A DNA stretch of 17,435 nt, from assembly GCA_046724395.1 (NCBI GenBank), contig JBKOWM010000071.1, positions 1 to 17,435 of the forward strand, written 5' to 3'. The DNA is from DATAEU01 sp046724395. GTDB lineage: Bacteria; Actinomycetota; UBA4738; HRBIN12. Below are positions 1 to 6,973 of the stretch, piece after piece. The position numbers were made by a program, and so were the translations under genes. The notes beneath the pieces were generated by a model. That model saw only the letters and a program-made list of their open reading frames with translations, did not search any database and was not told the DNA's origin. Positions within the stretch are counted from its first letter, which is position 1, and each line of letters opens with the position of its first letter.

Positions 1-7
1 GGCTCGG

Positions 8-385
8 ATGGCACCTCTTCATCCGTGGATGGACGTTCTTCCTTCGAGGCTAACGGTGCTCCGGGCCGTTCTCCCGCCGCTCATCGCTGCATACGTCGTG
101 TTCGTCGCGATGGTGATCCTGAGGGCGAGGCAGCGAGAGGACTGCCGCACCCTCCGCAGACACGAGACTCGAGGGATCCGCAAGTCACCGCCGAGCATCG
201 TCGGGACGACCTTGGGTGGCTACGCGACGTTCCTCGTGATCGTCGTGGTCTTCCACGTCTGGCTGGCCCGCGAACGAGACGCGCTGCCGAGCGCTGCATC
301 GGGCGGCGCGTTCCTCTGCGGCGTATTTCTGGGTGTCGCGGCCGTGTACTCGTTTCTGCTCCGGGGCAGAACGGGACGCCGTTGA
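8..385 (+). CDS. small three-helix membrane protein (DUF6256-like), start uncertain
   Basis: The protein has 125 residues from the ATG at 8. Three hydrophobic stretches are visible at about residues 20-38, 66-86 and 98-118, so it should be an integral membrane protein. The central part (GGYATFLVIVVVFHVWLA followed by an SAASGGAFLCG segment) resembles the short actinobacterial membrane proteins grouped as DUF6256; this is from memory and not certain. No function is known for that group and I infer none. The frame stays open to the window edge, so the real start could lie upstream. A second ATG at 29 (MDVLPSRL) is an alternative. The next 400 bases hold no convincing gene, so it does not look operonic with what follows. 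Confidence 0.6.
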   Translation: MAPLHPWMDVLPSRLTVLRAVLPPLIAAYVVFVAMVILRARQREDCRTLRRHETRGIRKSPPSIVGTTLGGYATFLVIVVVFHVWLARERDALPSAASGGAFLCGVFLGVAAVYSFLLRGRTGRR

Positions 386-785
386 GGATGTGTGGGGCGC
401 CGGGAACATCCTCACCGGTGTGCTCGAGTCATGGCCGGCAGCAGGACTGCGCCACCGAGCCAGACCGTCGCCGTGAGCACGAGCGCCCGTCCAACCCACG
501 CCGCAACCGAGCCCACGTTCCCTGCGCGGGTGCCCGCTCGGCAGCGGTTACGACGCTGACGGCTCCAGCGGCTCGCCCGTTGCTCCTCATGGCTCAAGAG
601 ATAGAAGGATTGCCTACGAGCGCCGACTCTCGGCGGAGGGAAGTGTCCGCCTCGGCGCATCGGTTTTCAGCTGTCGTCCCGCCTACGACGTCTCACAGAC
701 AGGTGTCACAGATGGCGGACCTATTCCGTCTTGATGGTTGACAAGCGCGAGGCGCGCGCAGGACGTCTTGAGGAGGCGGAGATCC
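386..785. other. gene-free stretch ending in a promoter
   Basis: No convincing gene is seen over these 400 bases. Open frames on both strands are Arg/Ser/Pro-rich and lack family resemblance. A minus-strand frame at 412-660 ends in a hydrophobic segment (VGRALVLTATVWLGGAVLLP), which may be chance or the tail of a decayed membrane gene. The only supported element is the ECF41-type promoter at 704-730. Confidence 0.5.
704..730 (+). promoter_or_regulatory. ECF41-type sigma promoter
   Basis: TGTCACA at 704-710 is followed after exactly 16 bases by CGTC at 727-730. This is the conserved -35/-10 pair described for targets of ECF41 sigma factors. The next gene starts at 786, giving an expected leader of roughly 45-50 bases, and the ECF41 sigma gene itself follows at 1153. 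The match to motif, spacing and neighbouring sigma type is seen directly; that this sigma uses it is inferred. I noticed no second complete copy in the window. Confidence 0.8.
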
Positions 786-1043
786 ATGGTCACCGAGCGC
801 CAAGTGGTTCTGGAACCGTCGACGATGCCGGTTTCCCCGACGGTCCGCCCAGCTCAGGAAACCAGCACGCAACGTGCGTCGGCCCTGTCGGGGCCCGGCC
901 TCCTGTGGCGGATCATCCTGGTTCTTGTCGGGTCCACGCTGGCCATTCTTGGCTGGGCCCTCGTGATGAGCGTGTTCCTTGTCTTCATCGGCCTTCCGGT
1001 GTTCATCTTCGGCCTCGCGCTTGTGCAGGCGCAGGAGACCTGA
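786..1043 (+). CDS. two-helix small membrane protein, likely ECF41 target
   Basis: The protein has 85 residues. The ATG at 786 is chosen because a purine-rich GAGGAGGCGGA ribosome site ends five bases before it; the same frame is open further upstream to 738 but without such a site. The first 35 residues are hydrophilic. Two hydrophobic segments at about 39-59 and 61-79 (LLWRIILVLVGSTLAILGWALV, then FLVFIGLPVFIFGLALV) suggest a hairpin in the membrane. I do not recognise the family. It lies directly behind the ECF41-type promoter at 704-730 and 109 bases before the ECF41 sigma gene, on the same strand. It is therefore the best candidate for the gene this sigma controls. That is unusual, since known ECF41 partners are mostly carboxymuconolactone decarboxylases, oxidoreductases or epimerases. 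Confidence 0.7.
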   Translation: MVTERQVVLEPSTMPVSPTVRPAQETSTQRASALSGPGLLWRIILVLVGSTLAILGWALVMSVFLVFIGLPVFIFGLALVQAQET

Positions 1044-1152
1044 GGCGCGGGTGTGGCCCGTGGACGCCGGATCGTCGGTGAACAGCTCGCACGAGGATTG
1101 GCGATCTCGTCTTGCCTGAAACCATGGGGAGCGGGCGCTCGAGGAGCTGTGA

Positions 1153-2052
1153 TTGAGCGAACTGTACGAAGAACTCCGGCCGCTGATGTTCTCCATCGCC
1201 TATCGGATGCTGGGTAGCGCGAGCGAGGCCGAGGACATCGTCCAGGAGGCGTTCCTGCGCTTTCACCGCGAGTCCGGTAGGGGCACAGCTGTCGAGTCGC
1301 CGAAGGCGTTTCTGTCGACGATCACGACGCGGCTGAGCATCGATCACCTGCGGTCGGCGCGCGTCCGACGCGAACGCTACGTTGGAACATGGCTTCCGGA
1401 GCCGCTGCTCACCGAGCCCGAGCCGGAGGTGACGGCGCATGCCGATACGGCGGACTCGCTCTCCATGGCATTCCTGGTGCTGCTGGAGAGCCTCACACCG
1501 GTAGAACGGGCCGTCTTCCTGCTTCGGGAGGTGTTCGACTACGGCTACGACGAGGTTGCGTCCATCGTGGGAAGAAGCGAGGACAACTGCCGCCAGATCG
1601 CCGTCCGCGCCCGCCGACGGGTCGAGGCGAAGAAGCCGCGCTTCGAGGTCTCACGCAGGCGTCGAGAGGAACTCGCCGGGCGGTTCTTCGAAGCGGCGAC
1701 CAACGGCGATGCGGATGGGCTCGTCGGTCTGCTCGCCGAGGACGTCATCGCCTATGGCGATGGAGGCGGTAAGGCTCCCGCGTTCCCACGTCCGGTCTAC
1801 GGGCGGGATCGAGTGGTCCGCCTGCTGCTCGGAGTCACCGCTCAGGCGGAGCGCTTTGCGGTGAGCGATATACGTTCCGCGGGGATCAACGGGCAGCCAG
1901 GAGCTCTCGTTCTCGATTACGAGGGCCGGCCCATCGCGGTCATGACGCTCGACATCGCCGACGACCAGGTGCAGGCGATACGGGCCGTCAGCAATCCGGA
2001 CAAGCTTGGGCATCTCGGAACGCTCTTCGATCGGTCGAACGCGCACTCGTAG
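1153..2052 (+). CDS. ECF41-family RNA polymerase sigma factor with SnoaL-like C-terminal domain
   Basis: The protein has 299 residues and resembles SigJ-type factors. Region 2 spans about residues 5-75 (AYRMLGSASEAEDIVQEAFLR) and region 4 about 113-165, with the helix-turn-helix around YDEVASIVGRSEDNCRQ. A SnoaL/NTF2-like extension runs from about 170 to 299. Three hallmarks of group ECF41 are present: WLPEP at 80-84 in the linker, DGGGK at 203-207 and NPDKL at 281-285. In this group the fused C-terminal domain replaces a separate anti-sigma factor and tunes activity. The start is a TTG: the codon just before it is TGA, and GAGGAG lies at 1141-1146, six bases upstream. The next possible start is the ATG at residue 12, which would cut into region 2. 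It probably controls the promoter at 704-730 and, by read-through, itself. The signal it senses is unknown. Confidence 0.95.
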   Translation: MSELYEELRPLMFSIAYRMLGSASEAEDIVQEAFLRFHRESGRGTAVESPKAFLSTITTRLSIDHLRSARVRRERYVGTWLPEPLLTEPEPEVTAHADTADSLSMAFLVLLESLTPVERAVFLLREVFDYGYDEVASIVGRSEDNCRQIAVRARRRVEAKKPRFEVSRRRREELAGRFFEAATNGDADGLVGLLAEDVIAYGDGGGKAPAFPRPVYGRDRVVRLLLGVTAQAERFAVSDIRSAGINGQPGALVLDYEGRPIAVMTLDIADDQVQAIRAVSNPDKLGHLGTLFDRSNAHS

Positions 2053-2177
2053 GCCGCGAAAGCGAGCCGCGCTGTGTGGTGGGGCCGGAGCGCGTATGAG
2101 GACGGTGTGGGAACCGATGAGCTTCGCAGTGGAGAGTCGCAAGGAGAGGAACGACGTACGAGCGTTCGGAGGTGGAG

Positions 2178-2495
2178 ATGCACACGCCGACTCGCGGGTT
2201 GGTAGTCAGGTTGGACGAAGCACACGCGGAACCCGACGAAGAGTCGGCGTCGGTCGAGTGGGCGGCCGACATTCTTGGAGATCATCGGATGCCGCGAGAC
2301 GAGATCGAGGTCGTCCTCACGACGGACGATCCGACCCTCGTGCATCGGCACATCGAGCTGCACCGGGAGCGCCTCGAGGAGTGGTTCGACATCCAACGAC
2401 GAACGCTCGCCGCCGTCGAAGCGTTCTTGACCGAGGCTGCCCAACGGCGTCTGCGAGTTGACACGAGCGCACATCCGTTGAGGCCTACACTCTGA
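2178..2495 (+). CDS. small hydrophilic protein of unknown function
   Basis: The protein has 105 residues from the ATG at 2178, preceded by GGAGGTGGAG; a GTG at 2172 is a weaker alternative. It is acidic in the first half. The second half has a long amphipathic helix (about 60-95, LVHRHIELHRERLEEWFDIQRRTLAAVEAFL) that resembles the coiled coil at the end of MerR-type regulators, but no DNA-binding domain is present. I do not recognise a family. Codon third positions are GC-rich as in the neighbours, and its amino-acid composition is more natural than that of the overlapping antisense frame. It ends four bases before the SDR gene, but the SDR seems to have its own promoter inside the end of this gene. 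Confidence 0.55.
   Translation: MHTPTRGLVVRLDEAHAEPDEESASVEWAADILGDHRMPRDEIEVVLTTDDPTLVHRHIELHRERLEEWFDIQRRTLAAVEAFLTEAAQRRLRVDTSAHPLRPTL
2486..2491 (+). promoter_or_regulatory. -10 box for leaderless SDR transcript
   Basis: TACACT lies eight bases before the ATG at 2500, the spacing expected when transcription starts at or next to the start codon. No Shine-Dalgarno sequence precedes that ATG. A TTGACA at 2458-2463 is 22 bases upstream of the box, too far for a normal -35 partner. Confidence 0.5.
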
Positions 2496-2499
2496 CTCC

Positions 2500-3282
2500 A
2501 TGACCTCGACATCGAGAGTCGCGGTCGTAACGGGAGCGGCGCAAGGGATCGGGCGGCGTGTGGCCGAGCTCCTCGCGGACCAGGGGTACGACCTCGCGTT
2601 AACCGACTTGCGGCGGGCCACTCAGACGGTTGACGCCGTGCGAGGGCGAGGGCGGGACGCGCTCGATCTGCGGGGTGATGTTTCTGTAGATGCCGATGTG
2701 GCGGCGTTCACTGACCAGGTGGGGAAGCGATTCGGCCGCGTCGATGTGCTTGTCAACAACGCCGGAATCTCCCTTATCGCCCCGGCCGAGGACACCGCGG
2801 CCGAGCAGTGGCGGCGAGTGCTCGAGGTCAACCTCACCGGCCCGTTCCTGCTCTCACAGTCTTTCGGCCGAATGATGCTCGAGCAAGGGGTCGGCTCGAT
2901 CATCAACATCGCGTCGATCGCCGGGCTTGCGGGCGTCGCCGACCGTGCCGCTTACAACGCTAGCAAGCACGGCCTGGTCGGGCTCACACGGACCCTCGCC
3001 GCCGAGTGGGGAGGCAGGGGCGTTCGGGTGAACGCCGTTTGCCCCGGCTGGGTGAAGACGGAGATGGACATCGCGGATCAGGCCGCGGGCGGCTACGAGG
3101 ATTCCGACATAGTCGAGCGAGTGCCGATGGCGCGTTTCGCCGCACCCGACGACATCGCCGCGACAATCATCTTCCTTGCCGACCCCGCACTGAGTGGGTT
3201 CGTCAACGGAGTAACGCTCCCGGTGGACGGCGGCTGGACCGCCGACGCGGGCTGGACCACACTGCGGTTGCGTAAGCGCTGA
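2500..3282 (+). CDS. short-chain dehydrogenase/reductase (SDR), FabG-like
   Basis: The protein has 260 residues, the normal length for a classical SDR. The NAD(P)-binding motif TGAAQGIG is at 11-18, NNAG at 86-89, the structural Asn at 111, and the catalytic triad Ser139, Tyr152, Lys156 (YNASK). PG at 182-183 is also present, and the C-terminal VDGGW segment is typical. Such enzymes reduce a ketone or oxidise an alcohol with NAD(P)H. The substrate cannot be told from sequence: FabG-like 3-oxoacyl reductase, sugar or secondary-alcohol dehydrogenases share these motifs. An Asp at the end of the second strand (ALTD, residue 36) favours NAD(H) over NADP(H). The following gene is convergent, so it is the last gene of its unit. 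The start at 2500 fits a leaderless transcript. Confidence 0.93.
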   Translation: MTSTSRVAVVTGAAQGIGRRVAELLADQGYDLALTDLRRATQTVDAVRGRGRDALDLRGDVSVDADVAAFTDQVGKRFGRVDVLVNNAGISLIAPAEDTAAEQWRRVLEVNLTGPFLLSQSFGRMMLEQGVGSIINIASIAGLAGVADRAAYNASKHGLVGLTRTLAAEWGGRGVRVNAVCPGWVKTEMDIADQAAGGYEDSDIVERVPMARFAAPDDIAATIIFLADPALSGFVNGVTLPVDGGWTADAGWTTLRLRKR

Positions 3283-3389
3283 TCGGTAGCCACGAAGCCC
3301 CCCGCATGCCCGGGCCGTCAACGCTTTTGTGGCTTCCGCATTGGCGGGCGAGTCGTCGACGCTCGATGCCGCGACTGGGCGTGGATTGC

Positions 3390-3863
3390 CTATGCGAGTA
3401 GAAGCCGATAGACCTCCTCATCTTCCAACCACTCGCCGGTCGGTTCGAAGCCCAATCCTCGGTAGAAAGGACCCGGCGAACCACGTCCCGGATGCACGGA
3501 CGTGAAGAACTCGGTTGCCCCAGCACGATTGCGGAGATGCCCAATTACGAGAGTCATCGCCGCGCGGCCGTAGCCGCGGCGTTGGTGCCGTGCGTCGATC
3601 AGGAGGCGCCACAGGAAGTAGCGGTACGGTTGGTCGGCATTGCCGGGCGGTACGTCGTAGGACAACATTACGAAGCCGACGGGCTCCTCTCCGGCGTAGA
3701 TCGCCCGGTACCATGGGCGGGCGGTAGGCGACGCCGCGGCTTCCTCGAGTGATTCGGCAACCGAGGCGACGAACTGCTCCTGCCCCGGAGCGACTGTGAG
3801 CGCACGAACATCACCCTCGTTCGCCGGGGTGATTTCGCGCAACGCGACCGTCAGGTCGTGCAC
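3390..3863 (-). CDS. GNAT-family N-acetyltransferase
   Basis: The protein has 157 residues from the GTG at 3863. A longer frame to 3959 exists, but its extra 32 residues resemble nothing. The acetyl-CoA pyrophosphate-binding loop is RRGYGR at 95-100, preceded by the strand FLWRLLIDARHQ. The C-terminal FYRGLGFEPTGE segment (133-144) is typical of the PaiA-like polyamine/amino-acid acetyltransferase branch. GNAT enzymes move an acetyl group from acetyl-CoA to an amine; the substrate here is unknown. TAGGCT lies seven bases before the GTG and no spaced ribosome site is seen, so the message may be leaderless. It is convergent with the SDR gene; the 107-base gap between them has only weak inverted repeats (AGCCAC...GTGGCT). 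Confidence 0.9.
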   Translation of the reverse strand: MHDLTVALREITPANEGDVRALTVAPGQEQFVASVAESLEEAAASPTARPWYRAIYAGEEPVGFVMLSYDVPPGNADQPYRYFLWRLLIDARHQRRGYGRAAMTLVIGHLRNRAGATEFFTSVHPGRGSPGPFYRGLGFEPTGEWLEDEEVYRLLLA

Positions 3864-3870
3864 TCCCCCA

Positions 3871-3876
3871 AGCCTA
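3871..3876 (-). promoter_or_regulatory. -10 box for leaderless acetyltransferase transcript
   Basis: On the minus strand TAGGCT is followed by seven bases and then the GTG at 3863. No recognisable -35 box is seen 17-18 bases upstream. The spacing and the lack of a spaced ribosome site suggest transcription starting at the GTG. Confidence 0.45.
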
Positions 3877-4053
3877 GCAATGGATACCGGAGATCCTCCG
3901 GTGCCGGGCGCGGTCACGTATCGCGCCAGGGCCGATAGGCGATGCAATGGCGTCGTCACGATCGCAACGGCTTCCTGGCGCGCGTCGGATGGCTGCCGAG
4001 TGCCGGACCGCAGTCTTGCTGTTTCGCACCGCTAGCGCAGAGTGTCCTCAGCG

Positions 4054-4551
4054 CTACCGGGGGCGGAGGCGAACCACGGTCCGCCTGCCCGCGACCGCGT
4101 TTCGGATCTGCTGGTGCGTTGGCATCTCCTTACCGGTCACCTCGAGGCCGATCTTCGTCGCCTTGGCCTTGGCGATCCCGATCTGCTCGATCAGGCGCTC
4201 GTAGACGGTGGCGACCTCGTCGGCGTCCTCGATCAGCTCGGCGCGCAGCGGGAGGCGCCGCGCCCCATGCACGAGCTCGACGTCCGCCCCGCCACGGAGG
4301 TTGGCTCTCCACCGGCTCGCCGTCAGGATCAGCGGCTCGCCGTCCAGCTCGTGGTACTCGACAGGCACCTCGTATCGCTTGCCCGAACGCCGACCGACGA
4401 ACGACAACAGCGCGAGCTCGTGGATCCCCTTTCCCGCCGAGGACCGCAGCAGCGGCCGCACGAACACGTTGGCGATCCTCGTCATCGTGTCGAACCGGGC
4501 GGTCGGCTCGAAGCACCGGACGCCGGGCTCAACCTTGGTCTCCGTCTTCAT
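4054..4551 (-). CDS. deazaflavin (F420)-dependent reductase family, DUF385 type
   Basis: The protein has 165 residues from the ATG at 4551, which follows a purine-rich AAGGAGAGTGAGGA stretch; the frame extends upstream to 4623 without a better start. The split-barrel signature ALLSFVGRRSGKRYEVPV (47-64) followed by a Gly-turn, the ASRWRANLR segment (78-86) and the hydrophobic strand before it match the deazaflavin-dependent nitroreductase family (Ddn/FGD-like, PF04075). These proteins use reduced coenzyme F420 to reduce quinones, nitro compounds or other acceptors, often at the membrane. F420 use by this protein is inferred from the family; no F420 biosynthesis gene is in the window. It is a single gene, transcribed toward the acetyltransferase gene, with 190 bases between them. 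Confidence 0.8.
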   Translation of the reverse strand: MKTETKVEPGVRCFEPTARFDTMTRIANVFVRPLLRSSAGKGIHELALLSFVGRRSGKRYEVPVEYHELDGEPLILTASRWRANLRGGADVELVHGARRLPLRAELIEDADEVATVYERLIEQIGIAKAKATKIGLEVTGKEMPTHQQIRNAVAGRRTVVRLRPR

Positions 4552-4623
4552 CGTCCTCACTCTCCTTACCAGACAGTTGATCTCACGCCGTGGGCCGGCG
4601 TCATGGGCCGTGGGTCCCGTCAA

Positions 4624-5129
4624 CGGTGGGACGTGCCGGTCCCGGCCGAGCGGCGCCGAGCTCCGGCCGACCGATCCGCCCCCACGCGGTCGCAGTGATT
4701 CGACCGATCGCGGCGGAACTCGGTCAGGTCAGTCCGACAACTTAGGTCTGTGGATGGCGATGAGGTCGGTGCTCCGTGCGGCCGAGCGTCAGACGCCGGC
4801 GCTCCCTGTGTTGTGCGGCGGCCACCGCCATCGCGAAGGCGTATGGGGGCATAGGACCGATTGCGGCCCGGTTCTGGTTTCCGACGTCGAGCATGTCGGA
4901 ACATGAGTCGTCGGCCTCGTGGTCCTCGGCCTCAGCCCAATGCGTGAAGCAGTACATCCTCTCGCCCTCGTACCAGCGCACTCGGAATTTGGCGCTCGGC
5001 GTGGTTGCGTCGGAGGCGGCGCAACCGGCATCTAGTGTTCGGCGCGTACGGCAGAAATCTGAAGCGCTCCATCACCCGTTCGCCGAGGAGGCGCTCCGGT
5101 CGGGGCACGTTAGCGGTCAGCAGATACTC
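4624..5129. other. poorly coding stretch between the reductase and the acetyltransferase remnant
   Basis: About 500 bases hold no convincing intact gene apart from the doubtful minus-strand frame at 4742-4981. Overlapping open frames on both strands are short, Arg-rich and unlike any family I know. With the remnant next to it, the region looks like decaying DNA or a recombination junction. Confidence 0.45.
4742..4981 (-). CDS. possible small protein of unknown function
   Basis: A 79-residue frame runs from a GTG at 4981. Third codon positions are GC-rich and the composition is natural (RWYEGERMYCFTHWAEAEDHE, then GPMPPYAFAMAVAAAQHRERRR), with two Cys and several His. No ribosome site is visible. 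The open frame continues upstream of the GTG to about 5080, so it may be the 3' part of a decayed gene. I recognise no family. It lies in a stretch where other remnants occur. Confidence 0.35.
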   Translation of the reverse strand: MRWYEGERMYCFTHWAEAEDHEADDSCSDMLDVGNQNRAAIGPMPPYAFAMAVAAAQHRERRRLTLGRTEHRPHRHPQT

Positions 5130-5345
5130 CTTGGGACGAGACGTCGTCCAGCGAGCGACGCCGACGAGGCCTTCTGCTTCGAGCTGAATGAGGCGTCGAT
5201 GCGCAAATACGTTGAGCCGATCTACGGCTGGGACGCGGACGTGCAGCGCGCGTATCACGCACGGTGGTTTCAGCCTGCACGCCTTACGATTGTCGAGGAC
5301 GACGACGCAGCGTGGAACAGATGGGTCGAGTGTTCCTTTCCGATC
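5130..5345 (+). pseudogene. remnant of a GNAT acetyltransferase
   Basis: In one frame the sequence RPASDADEAFCFELNEASMRKYVEPIYGW (about 5137-5232) continues into DADVQRAYHARWFQPARLTIVEDDDAAW (to about 5316). This strongly resembles the N-terminal half of GNAT proteins of the type that begin with a RPAxxxD segment and contain MRxYVExxWGWDxxxQxxYHxxxF. No start codon sits at the expected place. The acetyl-CoA-binding half is missing: after about 5316 the resemblance breaks, and the stop of the convergent GrpB-like gene lies at 5349. A short VFLSD segment appears in another frame near 5332, suggesting a frameshift before the truncation. I read this as a decayed gene; the minus-strand frames across it (4932-5258) are probably shadows. 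Confidence 0.55.
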
Positions 5346-5348
5346 CAG

Positions 5349-5837
5349 CTAAGGGGCGTTCGCTCGGCGCACGACCCCCCACACATATGAGGATTTCGCG
5401 TTCGCGTACGCGTCGGCGTCGCCATGTTCTTCGGCGAGCGCCTGTTTTAGAGCTTCATATCGGCGAGCCTCTTCCCGGTCCGCTCGAAGATAGTCACGGA
5501 ACGTGATCATCATCCGCGAGTCCTCCGAGGATTCCTCCACCACGTGCACGTGGAAGCGCTCGCCTCCGGGAGATCCTACGAAGAAGACGTGAGTCTCATC
5601 GCGGTGGTCGAACACATAGCCGAGTGACTCCAGCGGTCCCCGGTAGGGCGTTTCGGGGTCATACGAGTCGACGAGGAGGAGGATGTCGATCGTCGGCTTG
5701 GCAACGATCCCGGGTATGGCGGTCGATCCTACGTGATGCACGCTCAGGGCCGTCGGGCCGAGCGCGTGTCGGATCTCGGCCGCTCCCATCTCGAAGATGT
5801 CTGCCCACTTGGGATCGTGCGGCAAGAGTTCGATCAA
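5349..5837 (-). CDS. GrpB family protein (nucleotidyltransferase fold)
   Basis: The protein has 162 residues. The family signature HHVGSTAIPG is at 34-43, followed by AKPTIDILLLV at 46-56, with the Asp of a minimal nucleotidyltransferase-type fold. The protein starts IELLPHDPKWADIFE, as GrpB/UPF0157 members do. The biochemical role of this family is not settled; in some proteins it is a domain fused to kinases (CoaE). The start is a TTG at 5837, chosen because it gives the usual family N-terminus; no strong ribosome site precedes it. The full length fits the family, so it is intact even though it abuts the acetyltransferase remnant. A possible small gene lies 34 bases upstream on the same strand. 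Confidence 0.9.
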   Translation of the reverse strand: MIELLPHDPKWADIFEMGAAEIRHALGPTALSVHHVGSTAIPGIVAKPTIDILLLVDSYDPETPYRGPLESLGYVFDHRDETHVFFVGSPGGERFHVHVVEESSEDSRMMITFRDYLRADREEARRYEALKQALAEEHGDADAYANAKSSYVWGVVRRANAP

Positions 5838-5871
5838 ACTGACTACCCGGCCGTGGGAAAAGTTACCTCGT

Positions 5872-6120
5872 TCAAACGAGCGTTCGGATATGTTGATCCC
5901 GGTAAAGGTCAGGTCGGGCTACGCTCACGAGACGCGGGGGCGAGAAGTTCAGGCTGCTGCGGCGGAGCTCGTTGATCGCGAGCCTCGTGACACGAGCCCT
6001 CTCGATCATCGTCTGGGACGCTGCGATTCGCCGGCGAGCTGAGGTGATCCGAATCTCCGTCTCGTAGTCGACGCGGATGATCGCGATCTGACGACGTCGT
6101 TGCCTCTCGACCACGTCCAC
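5872..6120 (-). CDS. possible small helical protein of unknown function
   Basis: An 82-residue frame opens with a GTG at 6120. Residues 1-55 form a likely long amphipathic helix (VERQRRRQIAIIRVDYETEIRITSARRRIAASQTMIERARVTRLAINEL), and third codon positions are GC-rich. No good ribosome site is seen and no family is recognised. It lies 34 bases upstream of the GrpB-like gene on the same strand. A competing minus-strand frame at 5909-6169 is Arg/Asp/Ser-rich and looks like a shadow. Confidence 0.35.
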   Translation of the reverse strand: MDVVERQRRRQIAIIRVDYETEIRITSARRRIAASQTMIERARVTRLAINELRRSSLNFSPPRLVSVARPDLYRDQHIRTLV

Positions 6121-6349
6121 CCCCGCCTGCCCTGGCGGAATCCTGCGTCAGCCCGACCCGTTCTGGCAAGCGCGTGCTGGCTGCACCCGGGTGCGCGCCG
6201 GCCGTCGCGACGCGATTGGCCGTCTACGCGTGCCTAGGTGGCGATCCCGAGCCCCAGCGCTGGTATACGTCGATGCGCCCGGCTCAATGAGGGCATCTTG
6301 AGGCGTCCGCCCCATGTCACGTCCTCGAGCCCGGCGGTGCTGTAGAGAC
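6121..6349. other. gene-poor upstream region of the sigma/ABC operon
   Basis: With the doubtful small gene at 5872-6120, the whole interval from 5838 to 6349 (about 510 bases) has no firmly supported gene. The 229 bases here presumably hold the promoter of the operon that begins at 6350. I could not pick out a convincing -35/-10 pair, and the usual ECF GGAAC-type -35 box is not seen. Confidence 0.4.
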
Positions 6350-6973
6350 ATGGACCTGATCCCGCACGGAGCGGCGGCCACCGCCCCCCCGTCGGCCACC
6401 CGAGCGGTCGCCGGGGCCGCTGAGGGGCGGGTCGAGGCGAAGGAGCGCGTGGTGGAGTCCGGTTCAGCCGGCGGCGCGGTGCGCGCCGACCTCGCTGAGG
6501 TATTCCGCCGCAACTATCAGCTGGTCGTCGGCGTGGCTGCGCGGGTGCTTGGGTCGCGCGACCAGGCTGAGGATGTCGCACAGGAGGCATTCCTGTCGTT
6601 CGGGCGCACGTCGGTGCCGGCCGGAGAGGCTCGCCGCTGGCTCTGCGTCGCCGCGGCTCACACCGCCCTGAATCAGCTCCGATCCGCACGCCGTCGGGCG
6701 TCGCGGGAGGAGACCGCCGGCGCGGCGAGCGACGCCGTGGTGTCCGACGTGGCCGAGACGGTCGTGACACTCGAGGAGCGCGGCCGCGTGCGAGCGGCGC
6801 TTGCCCGGCTGCCGCGCAAGCAGGCCGTTGCCCTCGTGCTGCGACACAGCGGCCTGAGCTACGCCGACGTCGCCGCGGCGCTCGGCCTGTCCACCGGCAG
6901 CGTCGGCACGACGGTGCGGCGTGCAGAATCTGCCCTGCGCAAGGAGTTGAAGCGCCATGCATCATCCGACTGA
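6350..6973 (+). CDS. ECF sigma-70 factor with paired anti-sigma
   Basis: The protein has 207 residues from the ATG at 6350. Region 2 is at about 50-115 (VFRRNYQLVVGVAARVLGSRDQAEDVAQEAFLSF). Region 4 is at about 143-200, with the helix-turn-helix LSYADVAAALGLSTGSVGTTVRRAE. The first 40 residues are low-complexity Ala/Gly. AAGGAG at 6440-6445 lies six bases before a GTG at 6452, which would give a 173-residue protein of standard ECF length, so the shorter start is a real alternative; strong GC bias at third positions upstream favours the longer one. The gene overlaps the anti-sigma gene by 17 bases. The sigma factor presumably directs transcription of its own operon, held inactive by the next gene product until an envelope signal arrives. 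Confidence 0.92.
   Translation: MDLIPHGAAATAPPSATRAVAGAAEGRVEAKERVVESGSAGGAVRADLAEVFRRNYQLVVGVAARVLGSRDQAEDVAQEAFLSFGRTSVPAGEARRWLCVAAAHTALNQLRSARRRASREETAGAASDAVVSDVAETVVTLEERGRVRAALARLPRKQAVALVLRHSGLSYADVAAALGLSTGSVGTTVRRAESALRKELKRHASSD

Noticed and set aside
412..660. Minus-strand frame with a hydrophobic C-terminal segment
   Set aside because: Only the last 30 residues look protein-like; the rest is Arg-rich, with no ribosome site and no family. Not strong enough to annotate as a gene.
2458..2463. TTGACA as -35 box for the SDR gene
   Set aside because: It lies 22 bases from the TACACT box, too far for a standard promoter, and no other -10 at 16-18 bases is seen.
1917..2621. Long minus-strand open frame of 234 residues
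   Set aside because: It is antisense to the ECF41 end, the small protein and the SDR start, with a Ser/Arg/Pro-rich composition and no motif; a shadow of GC-rich coding DNA.
3942..4698. Plus-strand frames of 212 and 218 residues over the deazaflavin reductase
   Set aside because: Arg/Ser/Pro-rich frames opposite a gene with a clear family signature; no ribosome site or motif.
6313..6340. TGTCACG before the sigma/ABC operon as a second ECF41 promoter
   Set aside because: The seventh base differs and there is no CGTC at 16 bases. The similar TGTCACG near 10590 fails in the same way.
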